Origin: Streptomyces sp. DH-12
Lineage (GTDB): Bacteria > Actinomycetota > Actinomycetes > Streptomycetales > Streptomycetaceae
Assembly: GCF_002899455.1 (NCBI RefSeq)
Contig: NZ_PPFB01000001.1
Location: 5,245,001-5,309,000, forward strand
Reading direction: 5' to 3'
Length of the DNA stretch: 64,000 bases
In this document: positions 17,447-24,979 of the stretch, in pieces
Layout of the letters: each line of letters starts with the position of its first letter
How positions within the stretch are numbered: position 1 is the stretch's first letter
The notes under the pieces: model-generated
Databases searched by the model: none
Told to the model about the DNA's origin: nothing
Seen by the model: the letters and a program-made list of their open reading frames with translations, nothing else
Program-made: the position numbers and the translations under genes

Positions 17447-17460
17447 CGTTCGATATTTCG
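17447..17460. promoter_or_regulatory. Putative operator, copy 2 (CGTTCGATATTTCG) with an adjacent half-copy
   Basis: Located 55 bp upstream of the dehydratase start and nearly identical to 15048-15061. A partial repeat CGTTCGAAAT follows at 17466-17475 in the same orientation, 19 bp on (about two helix turns), so a regulator could bind as a pair here. Confidence 0.55.
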
Positions 17461-17541
17461 TCACACGTTCGAAATGCTGGCGAGACAGTAAGGACGGCGC
17501 GGCGAAGGTGTCAATGGGTCGCGCGCACAACGGTTTCGGCA

Positions 17542-17551
17542 GTTTCGAAAC
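17542..17551. promoter_or_regulatory. GTTTCGAAAC palindrome in the divergent promoter region
   Basis: A perfect 10-bp palindrome between the dehydratase gene and the SCO2400-family gene. It may serve either direction; no regulator can be named. Confidence 0.3.
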
Positions 17552-17630
17552 CATTGCGCAAGGGTCCGTACCAAACCTTCACAGCAAGCCCTAGGAACCG
17601 GACCGGGCCGGAACCTAACCTTCCCGCGTC

Positions 17631-18452
17631 ATGGACTTTTGCCACCCGTGCCGACGGCACCTCAACGGCGCTCTGGCATGCCCCGGTTGCGGCACGCCCG
17701 CCGAGACGCCGCACGCCCGGCAGCAGGCCGGGCCCGCGGACGGCGCCCCCGTCCTCCCGGACGCGGGTGACGCGTACGGCGACGGTGACGAGGACCGCCC
17801 CGGGGGTGAAGGCGCCGACGCGGGCGAGGAGCCGGGCGTGGACGCCGTGCCCCGCGGACGGCGTGCGGACCGGCGCCGGGGCGGGCGGCCGGAGGGTCCG
17901 GAGGGTGAGGACAACGGTGTCGGACAGAGCCGCCGGGACCGCAAGGCGGCGGCCCACCGCCGTCGGCGCAACCGCACCCTGCTGATCGTCGCGGGCTTCG
18001 TCCTCGCGGCCGGCGGACTGAGCCTGGCCGAACTGGGGCTGGACGCGCCCGCTCCGAAGCCGCGTCCGGCGGTGGCGGGCGGGGAGTCGGTCGACGGGGG
18101 CTCGGACGAGGTCGAGCCGAGCGCGCCGGCGAGCGGGACCGCCCCGCGGGCGGGAGTGCCGAGCACGTCTGCCGGCCCGGCGGCGTCGGGCTCCGCCTCG
18201 GCCTCCGTCTCGGCCTCCGCGTCCGCCCCCGAGGACAAGGAGTCGGAGGGGGCGGAGGAGGAGACGGCGGAGGCGACCACGTCGTCCGCGCCCGCGGAGA
18301 CGCCCACGGCCGGCGAGCCGACGACGCAGCAGCCCCCGCAGGACCCGCCGGAGACGGACGCCCCCGCCGACCCGGACCCCACCACCGAGGAGCCGGACCC
18401 GGAACCCGAACCGTCGCAGACGTGCAAGAAGTTCCTGTGGTGGTGCAGCTGA
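17631..18452 (+). CDS. SCO2400-family protein: N-terminal Cys/His motif, one membrane helix, disordered extracellular part
   Basis: 273 residues. The N-terminus has Cys4, His5, Cys7, His10, Cys17 and Cys20, a likely zinc-binding knuckle (CHPCRRHLNG then CPGCG). A charged, Gly/Asp-rich linker leads to a basic stretch and one membrane helix at about 114-136. The rest is Ser/Ala/Glu/Pro/Thr-rich, low in structure, and ends in QTCKKFLWWCS, whose two Cys may form a disulphide. The order suggests a cytosolic zinc motif joined through the membrane to a wall-embedded tail. The family is named after the S. coelicolor member; its function is unknown. Ser/Thr-rich tails of this kind are often glycosylated, but that is not shown here. 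Confidence 0.8.
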   Translation: MDFCHPCRRHLNGALACPGCGTPAETPHARQQAGPADGAPVLPDAGDAYGDGDEDRPGGEGADAGEEPGVDAVPRGRRADRRRGGRPEGPEGEDNGVGQSRRDRKAAAHRRRRNRTLLIVAGFVLAAGGLSLAELGLDAPAPKPRPAVAGGESVDGGSDEVEPSAPASGTAPRAGVPSTSAGPAASGSASASVSASASAPEDKESEGAEEETAEATTSSAPAETPTAGEPTTQQPPQDPPETDAPADPDPTTEEPDPEPEPSQTCKKFLWWCS

Positions 18453-18820
18453 GCCCCGGGCGGAACCCGGGCGGCCCGCGCGCCCGCCTCCGCCTGACGG
18501 CGAGGCGCGGCGGCCCGCACCCGGCCCGCTCCGGTGCCCCGGTCCGCCCGAGCCCGACGGGCCGCGCGGGGAGTCCGCGTCCTGCCCGTGCCGGTGCCCT
18601 GAGCGGGCCCGCTGGAGCGTCCTGAGCGGCCCGTGCCGGGCTGTCGCGTGAGCCGCCGGACCCGTGCAGCCGCACCGTGTCCCGGGGCCGGCCGCCGGTC
18701 TCGGCGGGTGTGCGTGACGGACCGTGTCCGGTCGGCGCCGGGGGCGTGCCCCGGGCGGGGCCCGCTCACGGCTCTCGCCCGGCGGCACCCAGGTGGGAGC
18801 GTGTCGGCGCCGGGGAGCGG
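18453..18820. other. Intergenic stretch with GC-rich hairpins, no gene seen
   Basis: 368 bp between converging genes. It starts with CCCGGGCGGAACCCGGG, a small hairpin able to end transcription of the SCO2400-family gene. The frames present have atypical amino-acid composition and no ribosome sites, so I annotate no gene. Confidence 0.5.
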
Positions 18821-18836
18821 CTAGCCGCTCCCCGGC
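18809..18836. terminator. Perfect palindrome around the marR stop codon
   Basis: GCCGGGGAGCGGC at 18809-18821 and GCCGCTCCCCGGC at 18824-18836 pair over 13 bp around the centre TA. The stop codon of the MarR gene (18821-18823) lies in the centre, so the last codons of the gene form one arm of its own terminator. Confidence 0.65.
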
Positions 18837-19270
18837 CCCAGCATCCGCCGCAACGCGTCCCGCAGCGCCACCCGTTCGCCCTCCGACAGTCCCGCGAGCG
18901 GCTCGCGGGCGAAGCGGAGGGACTCCTGGAGGCTGCGCGCCACCTGGCGTCCCTCCTCCGTCGCCGCCGCCAGCTTCACGCGGCGGTCCGCCGGGTCCGG
19001 GCGGCGCTCCGCCAGGCCGCGGGCCTCCAGCCGGTCCACGATGCCGGTGACGTTCGACGGCTCGCACTTCAGCCGCTGCGCCAGCCTCCGCATGGGCAGC
19101 GGCTCCAGACTCAGCAGGCTCAGCAGCCGCGCCTGCGCGCCGGTCAGCGCGTGTCCGGCGGCGGCCTCCTCGTACTCCTCGTGGTAGCGCGCCACGACCG
19201 CGCCGATCAGCTCGACGACCTCCAGGGTGAGATCGTCGGGACGGCTGGGCGCGGATCGGGGTGTGGCCAT
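18821..19270 (-). CDS. MarR-family transcriptional regulator
   Basis: 149 residues from the ATG at 19270; an ATG at 19288 is also in frame and neither has a strong ribosome site. The winged helix lies at about 40-110: LTGAQARLLSLLSLEPLPMR, then the recognition helix region CEPSNVTGIVDRLEARGLAE, then the wing DPADRRVKLAAAT. A dimerisation helix follows. MarR dimers bind palindromes in their own promoters, and two suitable palindromes lie between this gene and the divergent oxidoreductase (19301-19313, 19326-19338). The ligand is unknown; an electrophile or aromatic compound would fit the neighbouring reductase. Confidence 0.88.
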   Translation of the reverse strand: MATPRSAPSRPDDLTLEVVELIGAVVARYHEEYEEAAAGHALTGAQARLLSLLSLEPLPMRRLAQRLKCEPSNVTGIVDRLEARGLAERRPDPADRRVKLAAATEEGRQVARSLQESLRFAREPLAGLSEGERVALRDALRRMLGPGSG

Positions 19271-19292
19271 GCCGACCAGAGTACCCATGTGC

Positions 19293-19298
19293 TTGACA
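19293..19298 (+). promoter_or_regulatory. Candidate -35 element TTGACA
   Basis: A consensus TTGACA sits 67 bp before the oxidoreductase start and just ahead of the two MarR-type palindromes, so a bound repressor would cover the promoter. The -10 element is not clear. Confidence 0.4.
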
Positions 19299-19300
19299 TA

Positions 19301-19313
19301 CTGAAATATTCAG
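19301..19313. promoter_or_regulatory. Putative MarR operator 1 (CTGAA-ATA-TTCAG)
   Basis: A 5-bp inverted repeat with a 3-bp centre in the shared promoter region of marR and the oxidoreductase. It uses the same half-site (CTGAA/TTCAG) as operator 2, with 25 bp between centres. Confidence 0.55.
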
Positions 19314-19325
19314 CAGCATGGTTGT

Positions 19326-19338
19326 TTCAGGTACTGAA
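19326..19338. promoter_or_regulatory. Putative MarR operator 2 (TTCAG-GTA-CTGAA)
   Basis: Inverted repeat of the same half-site as operator 1 but in the opposite order, 22 bp before the oxidoreductase start codon. A MarR dimer here would block its transcription. Confidence 0.55.
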
Positions 19339-19359
19339 GCACTCGAGGAAAGGGCCTTC

Positions 19360-20382
19360 ATGTCCGACACCCCCACGCCCCCCGCCACCGCCCGCGAATG
19401 GCACCTGGTGAGCCGGCCGGTCGGCTGGCCCGAGCCGGACGACTTCGCGCTCGTCGAGGCGGAGGTCCGCGCCCCGGGCGAGGGCCAGGTGCTGGTGCGC
19501 AACGAGTACCTGTCCGTCGACCCGTACATGCGCGGCAGGATGAGTGCCGCCAAGTCCTACGTCGCCCCGTACGAGCTGGGCAAGGCCATGCAGGGCGGCG
19601 CCGTCGGCGAGGTCGTCGCGTCGAACGCCGAGGGGATCTCCGTCGGCGACCACGTGCTGCACTTCCTCGGCTGGCGCGAGTACGCCGTCGTGGACGCGAA
19701 GACCGCCGTCAAGGTGGACCCGCAGGCCGCACCGCTGTCCACGTACCTGGGCGTGCTGGGCATGACCGGCCTCACCGCCTACGCGGGCCTGCTGCGCACC
19801 GCGTCCTTCAAGGAGGGCGACTCCGTCTTCGTGTCCGGCGCGGCCGGCGCCGTCGGCAGCCAGGTCGGCCAGATCGCCAAGCTCAAGGGCGCGTCCCGGG
19901 TGATCGGCTCCGCCGGCTCCGACGAGAAGGTCAAGCTCCTCACCGAGGAGTACGGCTTCGACGCCGCGTTCAACTACAAGAACGGCCCGGTGAGCGAGCA
20001 GCTCCGCGCCGCCGCCCCCGACGGCGTCGACGTGTACTTCGACAACGTGGGCGGCGACCACCTCGAGGCGGCCATCGGCTCCCTCAACCGGGACGGCCGC
20101 ATCGCCGTCTGCGGCGCGATCTCCGTCTACAACAACACCGAGCCCGCCCCCGGCCCGAAGAACCTCGCCCGTCTCATCCAGACCCGCGGCCGCATCGAGG
20201 GCTTCCTCGTCGGCGACCACTACGACCTGCAGCCGCGGTTCGTGGAGGAGGTCGGCGCCTGGGTCCGCTCGGGCGAGCTGAAGTACCGCGAGACGGTCGT
20301 CGAGGGCATCGAGAACAACCTGGAGGCCTTCCTCGGCGTCCTGCGCGGCGACAACACGGGCAAGATGATCGTCAAGCTCTGA
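19360..20382 (+). CDS. NADP-dependent oxidoreductase (MDR, prostaglandin/leukotriene reductase type)
   Basis: 340 residues from the ATG at 19360, which follows GAGGAAAGG; the frame extends further back but without a site. The N-terminal part has NEYLSVDPYMRGRMS, characteristic of zinc-free double-bond reductases. The nucleotide domain has DSVFVSGAAGAVGSQVGQIA and later YFDNVGGDHLEAAIGSLN, typical of NADPH-dependent 2-alkenal and prostaglandin reductases. It probably reduces alpha,beta-unsaturated carbonyl compounds. It is divergent from and probably controlled by the MarR regulator, which makes a detoxification role likely. Ends in a strong hairpin at 20408-20450. Confidence 0.9.
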   Translation: MSDTPTPPATAREWHLVSRPVGWPEPDDFALVEAEVRAPGEGQVLVRNEYLSVDPYMRGRMSAAKSYVAPYELGKAMQGGAVGEVVASNAEGISVGDHVLHFLGWREYAVVDAKTAVKVDPQAAPLSTYLGVLGMTGLTAYAGLLRTASFKEGDSVFVSGAAGAVGSQVGQIAKLKGASRVIGSAGSDEKVKLLTEEYGFDAAFNYKNGPVSEQLRAAAPDGVDVYFDNVGGDHLEAAIGSLNRDGRIAVCGAISVYNNTEPAPGPKNLARLIQTRGRIEGFLVGDHYDLQPRFVEEVGAWVRSGELKYRETVVEGIENNLEAFLGVLRGDNTGKMIVKL

Positions 20383-20407
20383 CGACGGGGCTTCCCGGAG
20401 CCGTCAT

Positions 20408-20450
20408 GGACCGCACCCGGCCGCACGATCCGTGCCGCCGGGTGCGGTCC
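20408..20450 (+). terminator. Strong hairpin terminator after the oxidoreductase gene
   Basis: GGACCGCACCCGGC at 20408-20421 pairs perfectly with 20437-20450 over 14 bp, and the loop contains a further GCACG/CGTGC pairing. It lies 25 bp after the stop and is followed by TT. Confidence 0.85.
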
Positions 20451-20538
20451 TTCCGCATGCGGGCGCCCCCGCTTCCCCGGCGCCCCCCTACGCGCCCCGC
20501 GGACCGCCGTCCTCCGCGGGGCCGCCCGCGTCCCGCTG

Positions 20539-20877
20539 GTGGCCGCGGCGGGCGTCGCGCTGCTCGGCGCGCTCGTGGCCTCCGGGTACCGCGCCGCCGT
20601 CGGCGACCGGCTCGACGGCGTCCCCCGGGAGGCCGCGGACAGCGCGCGGGAAGGCATCGCCGACGCCGTCGAGGCGGCCCCGGCCACCGGCGGACACGCC
20701 CAGGACCTGGTGCGCGCCGCGCGGGAGTCCTTCGTGGAGGGCCGGCAGCAGGCCATGTGGGCGGGCGTCGCCGTCATGGCCGTCCTGCTGGTCCACGTGG
20801 CCCTGCGCGGACCGGACGGCCCGCACCGCGCCCCCGCGGACGAGGGGGAGGCCGCCGAGGCCGCCCCCGTCCGGTGA
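20539..20877 (+). pseudogene. Probable remnant of a DHA2-type MFS exporter (last two membrane helices)
   Basis: The frame from GTG 20539 gives 112 residues with two hydrophobic helices: one at the start (AAAGVALLGALVASGYRAAV) and one near 75-92 (MWAGVAVMAVLLVHVALRG). A polar loop with the alternating EAADSAREGIADAVEAA pattern lies between. This is the usual end of 14-helix drug exporters, including the characteristic G-V-A-L-L-G-x-L-x-A-x-Y-R segment. The other twelve helices are missing; upstream there is only the terminator and non-coding sequence. MarR genes are often next to such exporters, which supports decay of a former efflux gene. A genuine small two-helix protein is the alternative. 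Confidence 0.5.
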
Positions 20878-20927
20878 CACAGGGCGGATCCGCCCGTGAC
20901 GCCCGCCCGGCCGGCGTCGTTGCGCAC

Positions 20928-20968
20928 GGCGTGGGCCGCATCCTTGGACGTGGGGTGCGGCCCACGCC
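20928..20968 (+). terminator. Hairpin between MFS remnant and EI24 gene
   Basis: GGCGTGGGCCGCA at 20928-20940 pairs perfectly over 13 bp with TGCGGCCCACGCC at 20956-20968. It is 50 bp after the remnant's stop and 35 bp before the next start. Confidence 0.75.
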
Positions 20969-21002
20969 CGTCGCTGGTCCGGGCTCCCGCTAAAGTCCTC
21001 CC

Positions 21003-21800
21003 ATGCGCGATCTAGGGGCGGGTTTCCGGTACTTGCTGAAGGGCCAGAAGTGGGTCGGCCGGCACGGCCGGCAGTACGGCTTCGGGCTGCTGCCCGGGCT
21101 GATCACCCTGGTGCTGTACGCGGCCGCCCTGGTCGCCCTCGCCCTGTGGGGCGCGGACCTCGTCGGCTGGGCGACGCCGTTCGCCGACGACTGGGCCGAC
21201 CCCTGGACGGGCCTGTTCCGCGGCTTCCTCACCGTCGTGCTGTTCGCGCTCGGCCTGCTGCTGTGCGTGCTCACCTTCACCGCGGTGACCCTGCTCATCG
21301 GGCAGCCCTTCTACGAGAGCCTCTCCGAGACGGTCGACCGGGACGTCTCGCCCGACGGCACCGCGCCCGAGTCGGACCTGCCGCTGTGGCGGGAGCTGTG
21401 GATCTCCGCCCGTGACAGCCTCCGCATCGTCGCACGGGCCGCCGTGTGGGCGGTGCTGCTGTTCGCGCTCGGGTTCGTCCCGGTGGCCGGGCAGACCGTC
21501 GTCCCGGTGATCGGCTTCTTCGTCACCGGCTTCTTCCTCACCGAGGAGCTGACCGCCGTCGCCCTCCAGCGGCGCGGCGTCGAGGTGCGCGAGCGGCTGG
21601 CGCTGCTGCGGTCCCGCAAGACCCTCGTGTGGGGCTTCGGCACCCCTCTCGCGCTGGCGTTCCTCGTGCCGTTCGTCGCGGTGTTCCTGATGCCCGGCGC
21701 GGTCGCCGGGGCCACCCTCATGGCGCGCGAGCTGCTCGGCGAGGAGGCCGGGGAGGGCGGCGCCGCCGGCGCGCCCGAGGAGGAGGGCGTCGGCGCGTGA
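21003..21800 (+). CDS. EI24-domain membrane protein
   Basis: 265 residues with about five membrane helices. It begins with GAGFRYLLKGQKWVGRH and has the family segment LLIGQPFYESLSETVDRD, followed by a helix pair and the stretch FLTEELTAVALQRRGVEVRERL. These match the EI24/CysZ-like family (CysZ of E. coli is a sulphate channel), but actinobacterial members have no tested role. The C-terminus is Glu/Gly-rich. Its last bases overlap the GTG of the LysE gene (21797-21800), so both are expressed together. Confidence 0.85.
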   Translation: MRDLGAGFRYLLKGQKWVGRHGRQYGFGLLPGLITLVLYAAALVALALWGADLVGWATPFADDWADPWTGLFRGFLTVVLFALGLLLCVLTFTAVTLLIGQPFYESLSETVDRDVSPDGTAPESDLPLWRELWISARDSLRIVARAAVWAVLLFALGFVPVAGQTVVPVIGFFVTGFFLTEELTAVALQRRGVEVRERLALLRSRKTLVWGFGTPLALAFLVPFVAVFLMPGAVAGATLMARELLGEEAGEGGAAGAPEEEGVGA

Positions 21801-22411
21801 CCGAGGTCCTCGCCGTCGCCGCGATCACCGTCCTCGCGGTGATCGCCCCCGGCGCCGACTTCGCCATGGTGGTCCGCAACAGCTACCTCCACGGCCGCCG
21901 CACCGGGCTGCTCGGCGCCGCCGGGGTGGCCGCCGGGGTCCTGGTCCACGTCACGTACACCATGCTCGGCGTGGGGCTGCTGATCGCCTCCTCGGCCTTC
22001 CTCTTCACGGTCGTCAAACTGACCGGCGCGGCCTACCTGGTGTACATCGGCGTGCGCACCTTCCGCACCCGCGCCGAGGTCACCGTCGACCTGGAGCGCA
22101 GCACCGGCCTGACCCCGCTCGCCGCGCTGCGCACCGGGTTCCTGACCAACGTCCTCAATCCGAAGACGACGCTCTTCGTCGTCTCGACGTTCGCGCAGGT
22201 CGTCGGCCCCGGCACGCCGGTCCTCCAGCAGGCGGGCTACGGCCTGTTCATGTCGCTGGCCCACCTGCTGTGGTTCGCCGCCGTCGCGCTGTTCTTCTCC
22301 CACGACCGGATGCGCGGCCTGATGCTGCGCGGCCAGCGGGTCCTCAACAAGGTGATCGGGACCGCGCTGGCCGGCCTCGGCGTCAGCCTCGCGCTCGCTC
22401 CGACGCACTGA
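21797..22411 (+). CDS. LysE-family amino-acid/metabolite exporter
   Basis: 204 residues from a GTG overlapping the EI24 stop. Six membrane helices and the family start AVIAPGADFAMVVRNSYLHG, a GVAAGVLVHVTYTMLGVGLL helix and a LTNVLNPKTTLFVVS motif place it in the LysE/RhtB group, which exports lysine, homoserine lactones or similar solutes by proton exchange. The substrate is unknown. The last 29 bp overlap the end of the convergent pyroglutamyl peptidase gene. Confidence 0.9.
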   Translation: MTEVLAVAAITVLAVIAPGADFAMVVRNSYLHGRRTGLLGAAGVAAGVLVHVTYTMLGVGLLIASSAFLFTVVKLTGAAYLVYIGVRTFRTRAEVTVDLERSTGLTPLAALRTGFLTNVLNPKTTLFVVSTFAQVVGPGTPVLQQAGYGLFMSLAHLLWFAAVALFFSHDRMRGLMLRGQRVLNKVIGTALAGLGVSLALAPTH

Positions 22412-23681
22412 CCGCGACGGACACGATCGCGCGCACCTGGGCGACGATGTCCAGCCGGTTCCGCACGAACTGCGGGTCGGTCACCTCCGTGGTGTTGCCC
22501 GCCCCGAACTCCAGCACCGGGGTGTGCACGTGGCCGCCGGGCAGTGTGCCGTGCAGCCCGAGCCGGTCGCGCAGCAGCGTCGCCCGGTAGGCGATCTCGT
22601 TGGACAGGTAGTCGCCGCCGCCCCCGGCCCGCGCCGTCGAGCCGGGCGTCGGCCCGTCCGGCCGCTGCACCGGCGCGGTCCCTCCCGCGGGGATCTCCGT
22701 CACGGCGGTGTTGTCGTACACCGGGAACCGGCCGGTGTCCGCCGCGACGATCGCCGCGTACGGCAGCGTCGTCGACGTCCACTGCGGCTGCGAGGCCGGG
22801 TCGGACACGGGGACGGTCCCGGGCCGCCCGGTGTTCTCGTTGTCGCCGAAGCCGCCCCGCCAGGCGCCGTTGGTGCGCTCGACGTCGACGCGTCCCGCCC
22901 GGCCCTGGCTCACCGTGGTGAACAGGTCCACCTCCGGCAGGTGCGGCCGCAGCGCCCGCTCCACCGTGCCCTCGGTGAAGTCCCGCCAGCGCACCGGGAA
23001 CACGGCCGTCTCGATGCGCGCCGGGCCGCTCGCCGTCTCGATCACCGTGCCGTCCAGGGCCAGCGCGACGGCCCCCGAGGGGTTGGAGATGCGGATGTCC
23101 CGGTCCAGGGTGAACGGGTCGAAACCGGTCACCAGCACCCGCTTCAGCCCCTTGCGGTGCGGGACGGGGGTCCCCCCGCCCGGGCGAAGCCGGGAGTGGA
23201 AGAGGACGGTGGTCTGCCCGCGCGAGGTCCGCTCCAGCGTGTCGAGCAGCCGCTCCCGCCGTGTCGCGTCCAGCCCGAACCGGGGCTCCCAGCCGCGCAG
23301 TTCACGCGTCATGCCGAGCCGCGCCCAGTACAGCGGCCGGTCGTCGTCCCGGCTCAGGTCACCGCCCGCCGGGCCCCGGCCCTGCGCGCGGTCCACGGCC
23401 CTGCGCCACAGCGCGGACCCCTGCCGCTCCACGACCCGCCGGGCCTCGGCGTAGGAGCGGGCCTCGTCCAGGGCACGGGCGAAGACGGGCGCGACCGTGT
23501 CGAAGCCGGAGCGGCGGAGTATCTCCTGCGGCGCGGCCTCGTCGAGGCGGAGCTCCTCGACGGTCGGCGGCGCGGCGGACCCCGGGGCCGCCGGCCCGGC
23601 GGCGGTCGCGGTCGTGGAGGCGGACAGAGCGGTCAGCAGGACCAGACCGAGCACACCGGTGCGCACACGGGGAGAGATCAC
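22383..23681 (-). CDS. Exported pyroglutamyl peptidase-like protein with N-terminal extension
   Basis: 432 residues from a GTG at 23681 with GGAAGG upstream. A signal peptide (about 1-28, ending TATAAG) sends it out of the cell. Residues 30-175 are a helical extension not found in the 215-residue cytosolic enzymes. The C15 peptidase fold begins at about 180 with KRVLVTGFDPFTLDRDIRIS, has a parallel-strand core, and contains LSNEIAYRATLL, where intracellular enzymes have a Cys in CNxxxY; here the position appears to be Ser-Asn. Later GHVHTPVLEF keeps the HxP His. Loss of the catalytic Cys would make it inactive or altered; alignment is needed to be sure. Confidence 0.75.
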   Translation of the reverse strand: MISPRVRTGVLGLVLLTALSASTTATAAGPAAPGSAAPPTVEELRLDEAAPQEILRRSGFDTVAPVFARALDEARSYAEARRVVERQGSALWRRAVDRAQGRGPAGGDLSRDDDRPLYWARLGMTRELRGWEPRFGLDATRRERLLDTLERTSRGQTTVLFHSRLRPGGGTPVPHRKGLKRVLVTGFDPFTLDRDIRISNPSGAVALALDGTVIETASGPARIETAVFPVRWRDFTEGTVERALRPHLPEVDLFTTVSQGRAGRVDVERTNGAWRGGFGDNENTGRPGTVPVSDPASQPQWTSTTLPYAAIVAADTGRFPVYDNTAVTEIPAGGTAPVQRPDGPTPGSTARAGGGGDYLSNEIAYRATLLRDRLGLHGTLPGGHVHTPVLEFGAGNTTEVTDPQFVRNRLDIVAQVRAIVSVAVSASERARG

Positions 23682-23992
23682 AGGAGGGGGCCTTCCGTCG
23701 TCGTGGGGTACGGCTGGATGCCGGAGGCCCGCAGTATCGCGTGACCGGCGTGGAGCGCACCACGGTGCGACGGACACCGTCCGGCGGCTGCCGGAGCGAC
23801 GGGGGAGCACTCCCGTGGCCGAATGTGAAGGGTTCGTACGGGATCCGTCCCGGGACGCCGATCCCCGGCCGCGGGAGCGGCTCAGCGGTTAACGTCGGGT
23901 CCCGGCGGGGTAACCCATGAACAGCCCCGGCCCGGGACCCTGACCCCGGACCGGGGCTCATGCGGGTCCGGACCCCGCGCGGAGGGCCGCCG
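23682..23992. other. Intergenic region with terminator hairpins
   Basis: 311 bp upstream of the peptidase gene and downstream of the cytosolic epimerase gene. AGCCCCGG at 23933-23940 pairs with CCGGGGCT at 23951-23958, and a second small hairpin lies at 23962-23978; both suit termination of the epimerase transcript. No convincing gene is present. Confidence 0.5.
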
Positions 23993-24964
23993 CTACCGCG
24001 CGGAGAAGCCGTACACCGTCTCGGAGCGGAACACCTCGCCCGGCCTCAGCACCGTGCTCGGGAACTCCGGACGGTTCGGCGAGTCCGGGAAGTGCTGCGT
24101 CTCCAGCGCGATGCCCGCACCCGGCTCGAACGGCTCCCCGATGTGGTCCGCGGTGTACACCTGCATGCCCGGCTCGGTCGTCGCCACCGTCAGCACCCGG
24201 CCCGAGACGGGGTCGTACAGCTCGGCCACCTCCTCGGGCGCCGGCGTCACCCCCTTGTCCAGCACGAAGTTGTCGTCGTAACCGCCGCCCGCCTCGCGCG
24301 CCTCACGGAAGTCGTAGCGGGTGCCGGAGACGTCCGCCGGCTCGCCGGCCGGGATCAGCCCCGGACCGGACGGCGTGTAGCGGGACGCCGCCACCCGCAG
24401 CTCGTGCCCGCCCGCGGTGCCGGAACCGGCCAGGTTCCAGTACGTGTGGTTCGTCAGGTTCACGTGCGTCGGCGCGTCCGTCACCGCCTCGTACGCGATG
24501 TGCAGCGCGCCCCGCTCGTCCAGGGAGTAGGTGACCACGACCTCCAGACGGCCCGGGAAGCCCTCCTCGCCGTCCTCGGCGACCAGCGACAGCCGCAGGC
24601 CGTGACCGGCCTCCGTGACGTCCCAGACGCGCTTGTCGAAGCCCCGCTCACCGCCGTGCAGCGAGTTCGGCCCGTCGTTCGGCGCGAGGACGTGCTCGGT
24701 GCCGTCGAGGGTGAAGCGCGCCCCCCCGATCCGGTTGGCGTACCGGCCGATCAGGGCGCCGAGGAAGGGCTCCGGGTGCGCGAGGTAGCCGTCCAGGCCG
24801 TCGAACCCCAGCACCACGCTCCCGGGCCGCCCGTCCCGGTCCGGCGCCTCGACGTCCTGCACGATTCCGCCGTACGACAGGATCCGTACCCGTACGCCCG
24901 CCCGCTCCAGGGTCCACCGGTGCACCGGCGTGCCGTCGGGAAGTGTGCCGAAGAGTTCGTTCAT
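23993..24964 (-). CDS. Cytosolic aldose 1-epimerase
   Basis: 323 residues, no signal peptide. It shows the GalM features also seen in the exported paralogue at 8732-9886: GALIGRYANRIGGARF, NDGPNSLHGGERGFDKRVWD, VNLTNHTYWNLAGSG and ETQHFPDSPNRPEF. It interconverts sugar anomers in the cytosol for kinases or dehydrogenases. It lies 15 bp after the GDSL lipoprotein gene on the same strand, so they may share a transcript, although their functions are not obviously related. Confidence 0.92.
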   Translation of the reverse strand: MNELFGTLPDGTPVHRWTLERAGVRVRILSYGGIVQDVEAPDRDGRPGSVVLGFDGLDGYLAHPEPFLGALIGRYANRIGGARFTLDGTEHVLAPNDGPNSLHGGERGFDKRVWDVTEAGHGLRLSLVAEDGEEGFPGRLEVVVTYSLDERGALHIAYEAVTDAPTHVNLTNHTYWNLAGSGTAGGHELRVAASRYTPSGPGLIPAGEPADVSGTRYDFREAREAGGGYDDNFVLDKGVTPAPEEVAELYDPVSGRVLTVATTEPGMQVYTADHIGEPFEPGAGIALETQHFPDSPNRPEFPSTVLRPGEVFRSETVYGFSAR

Positions 24965-24979
24965 GTGCGGAACGATAGG

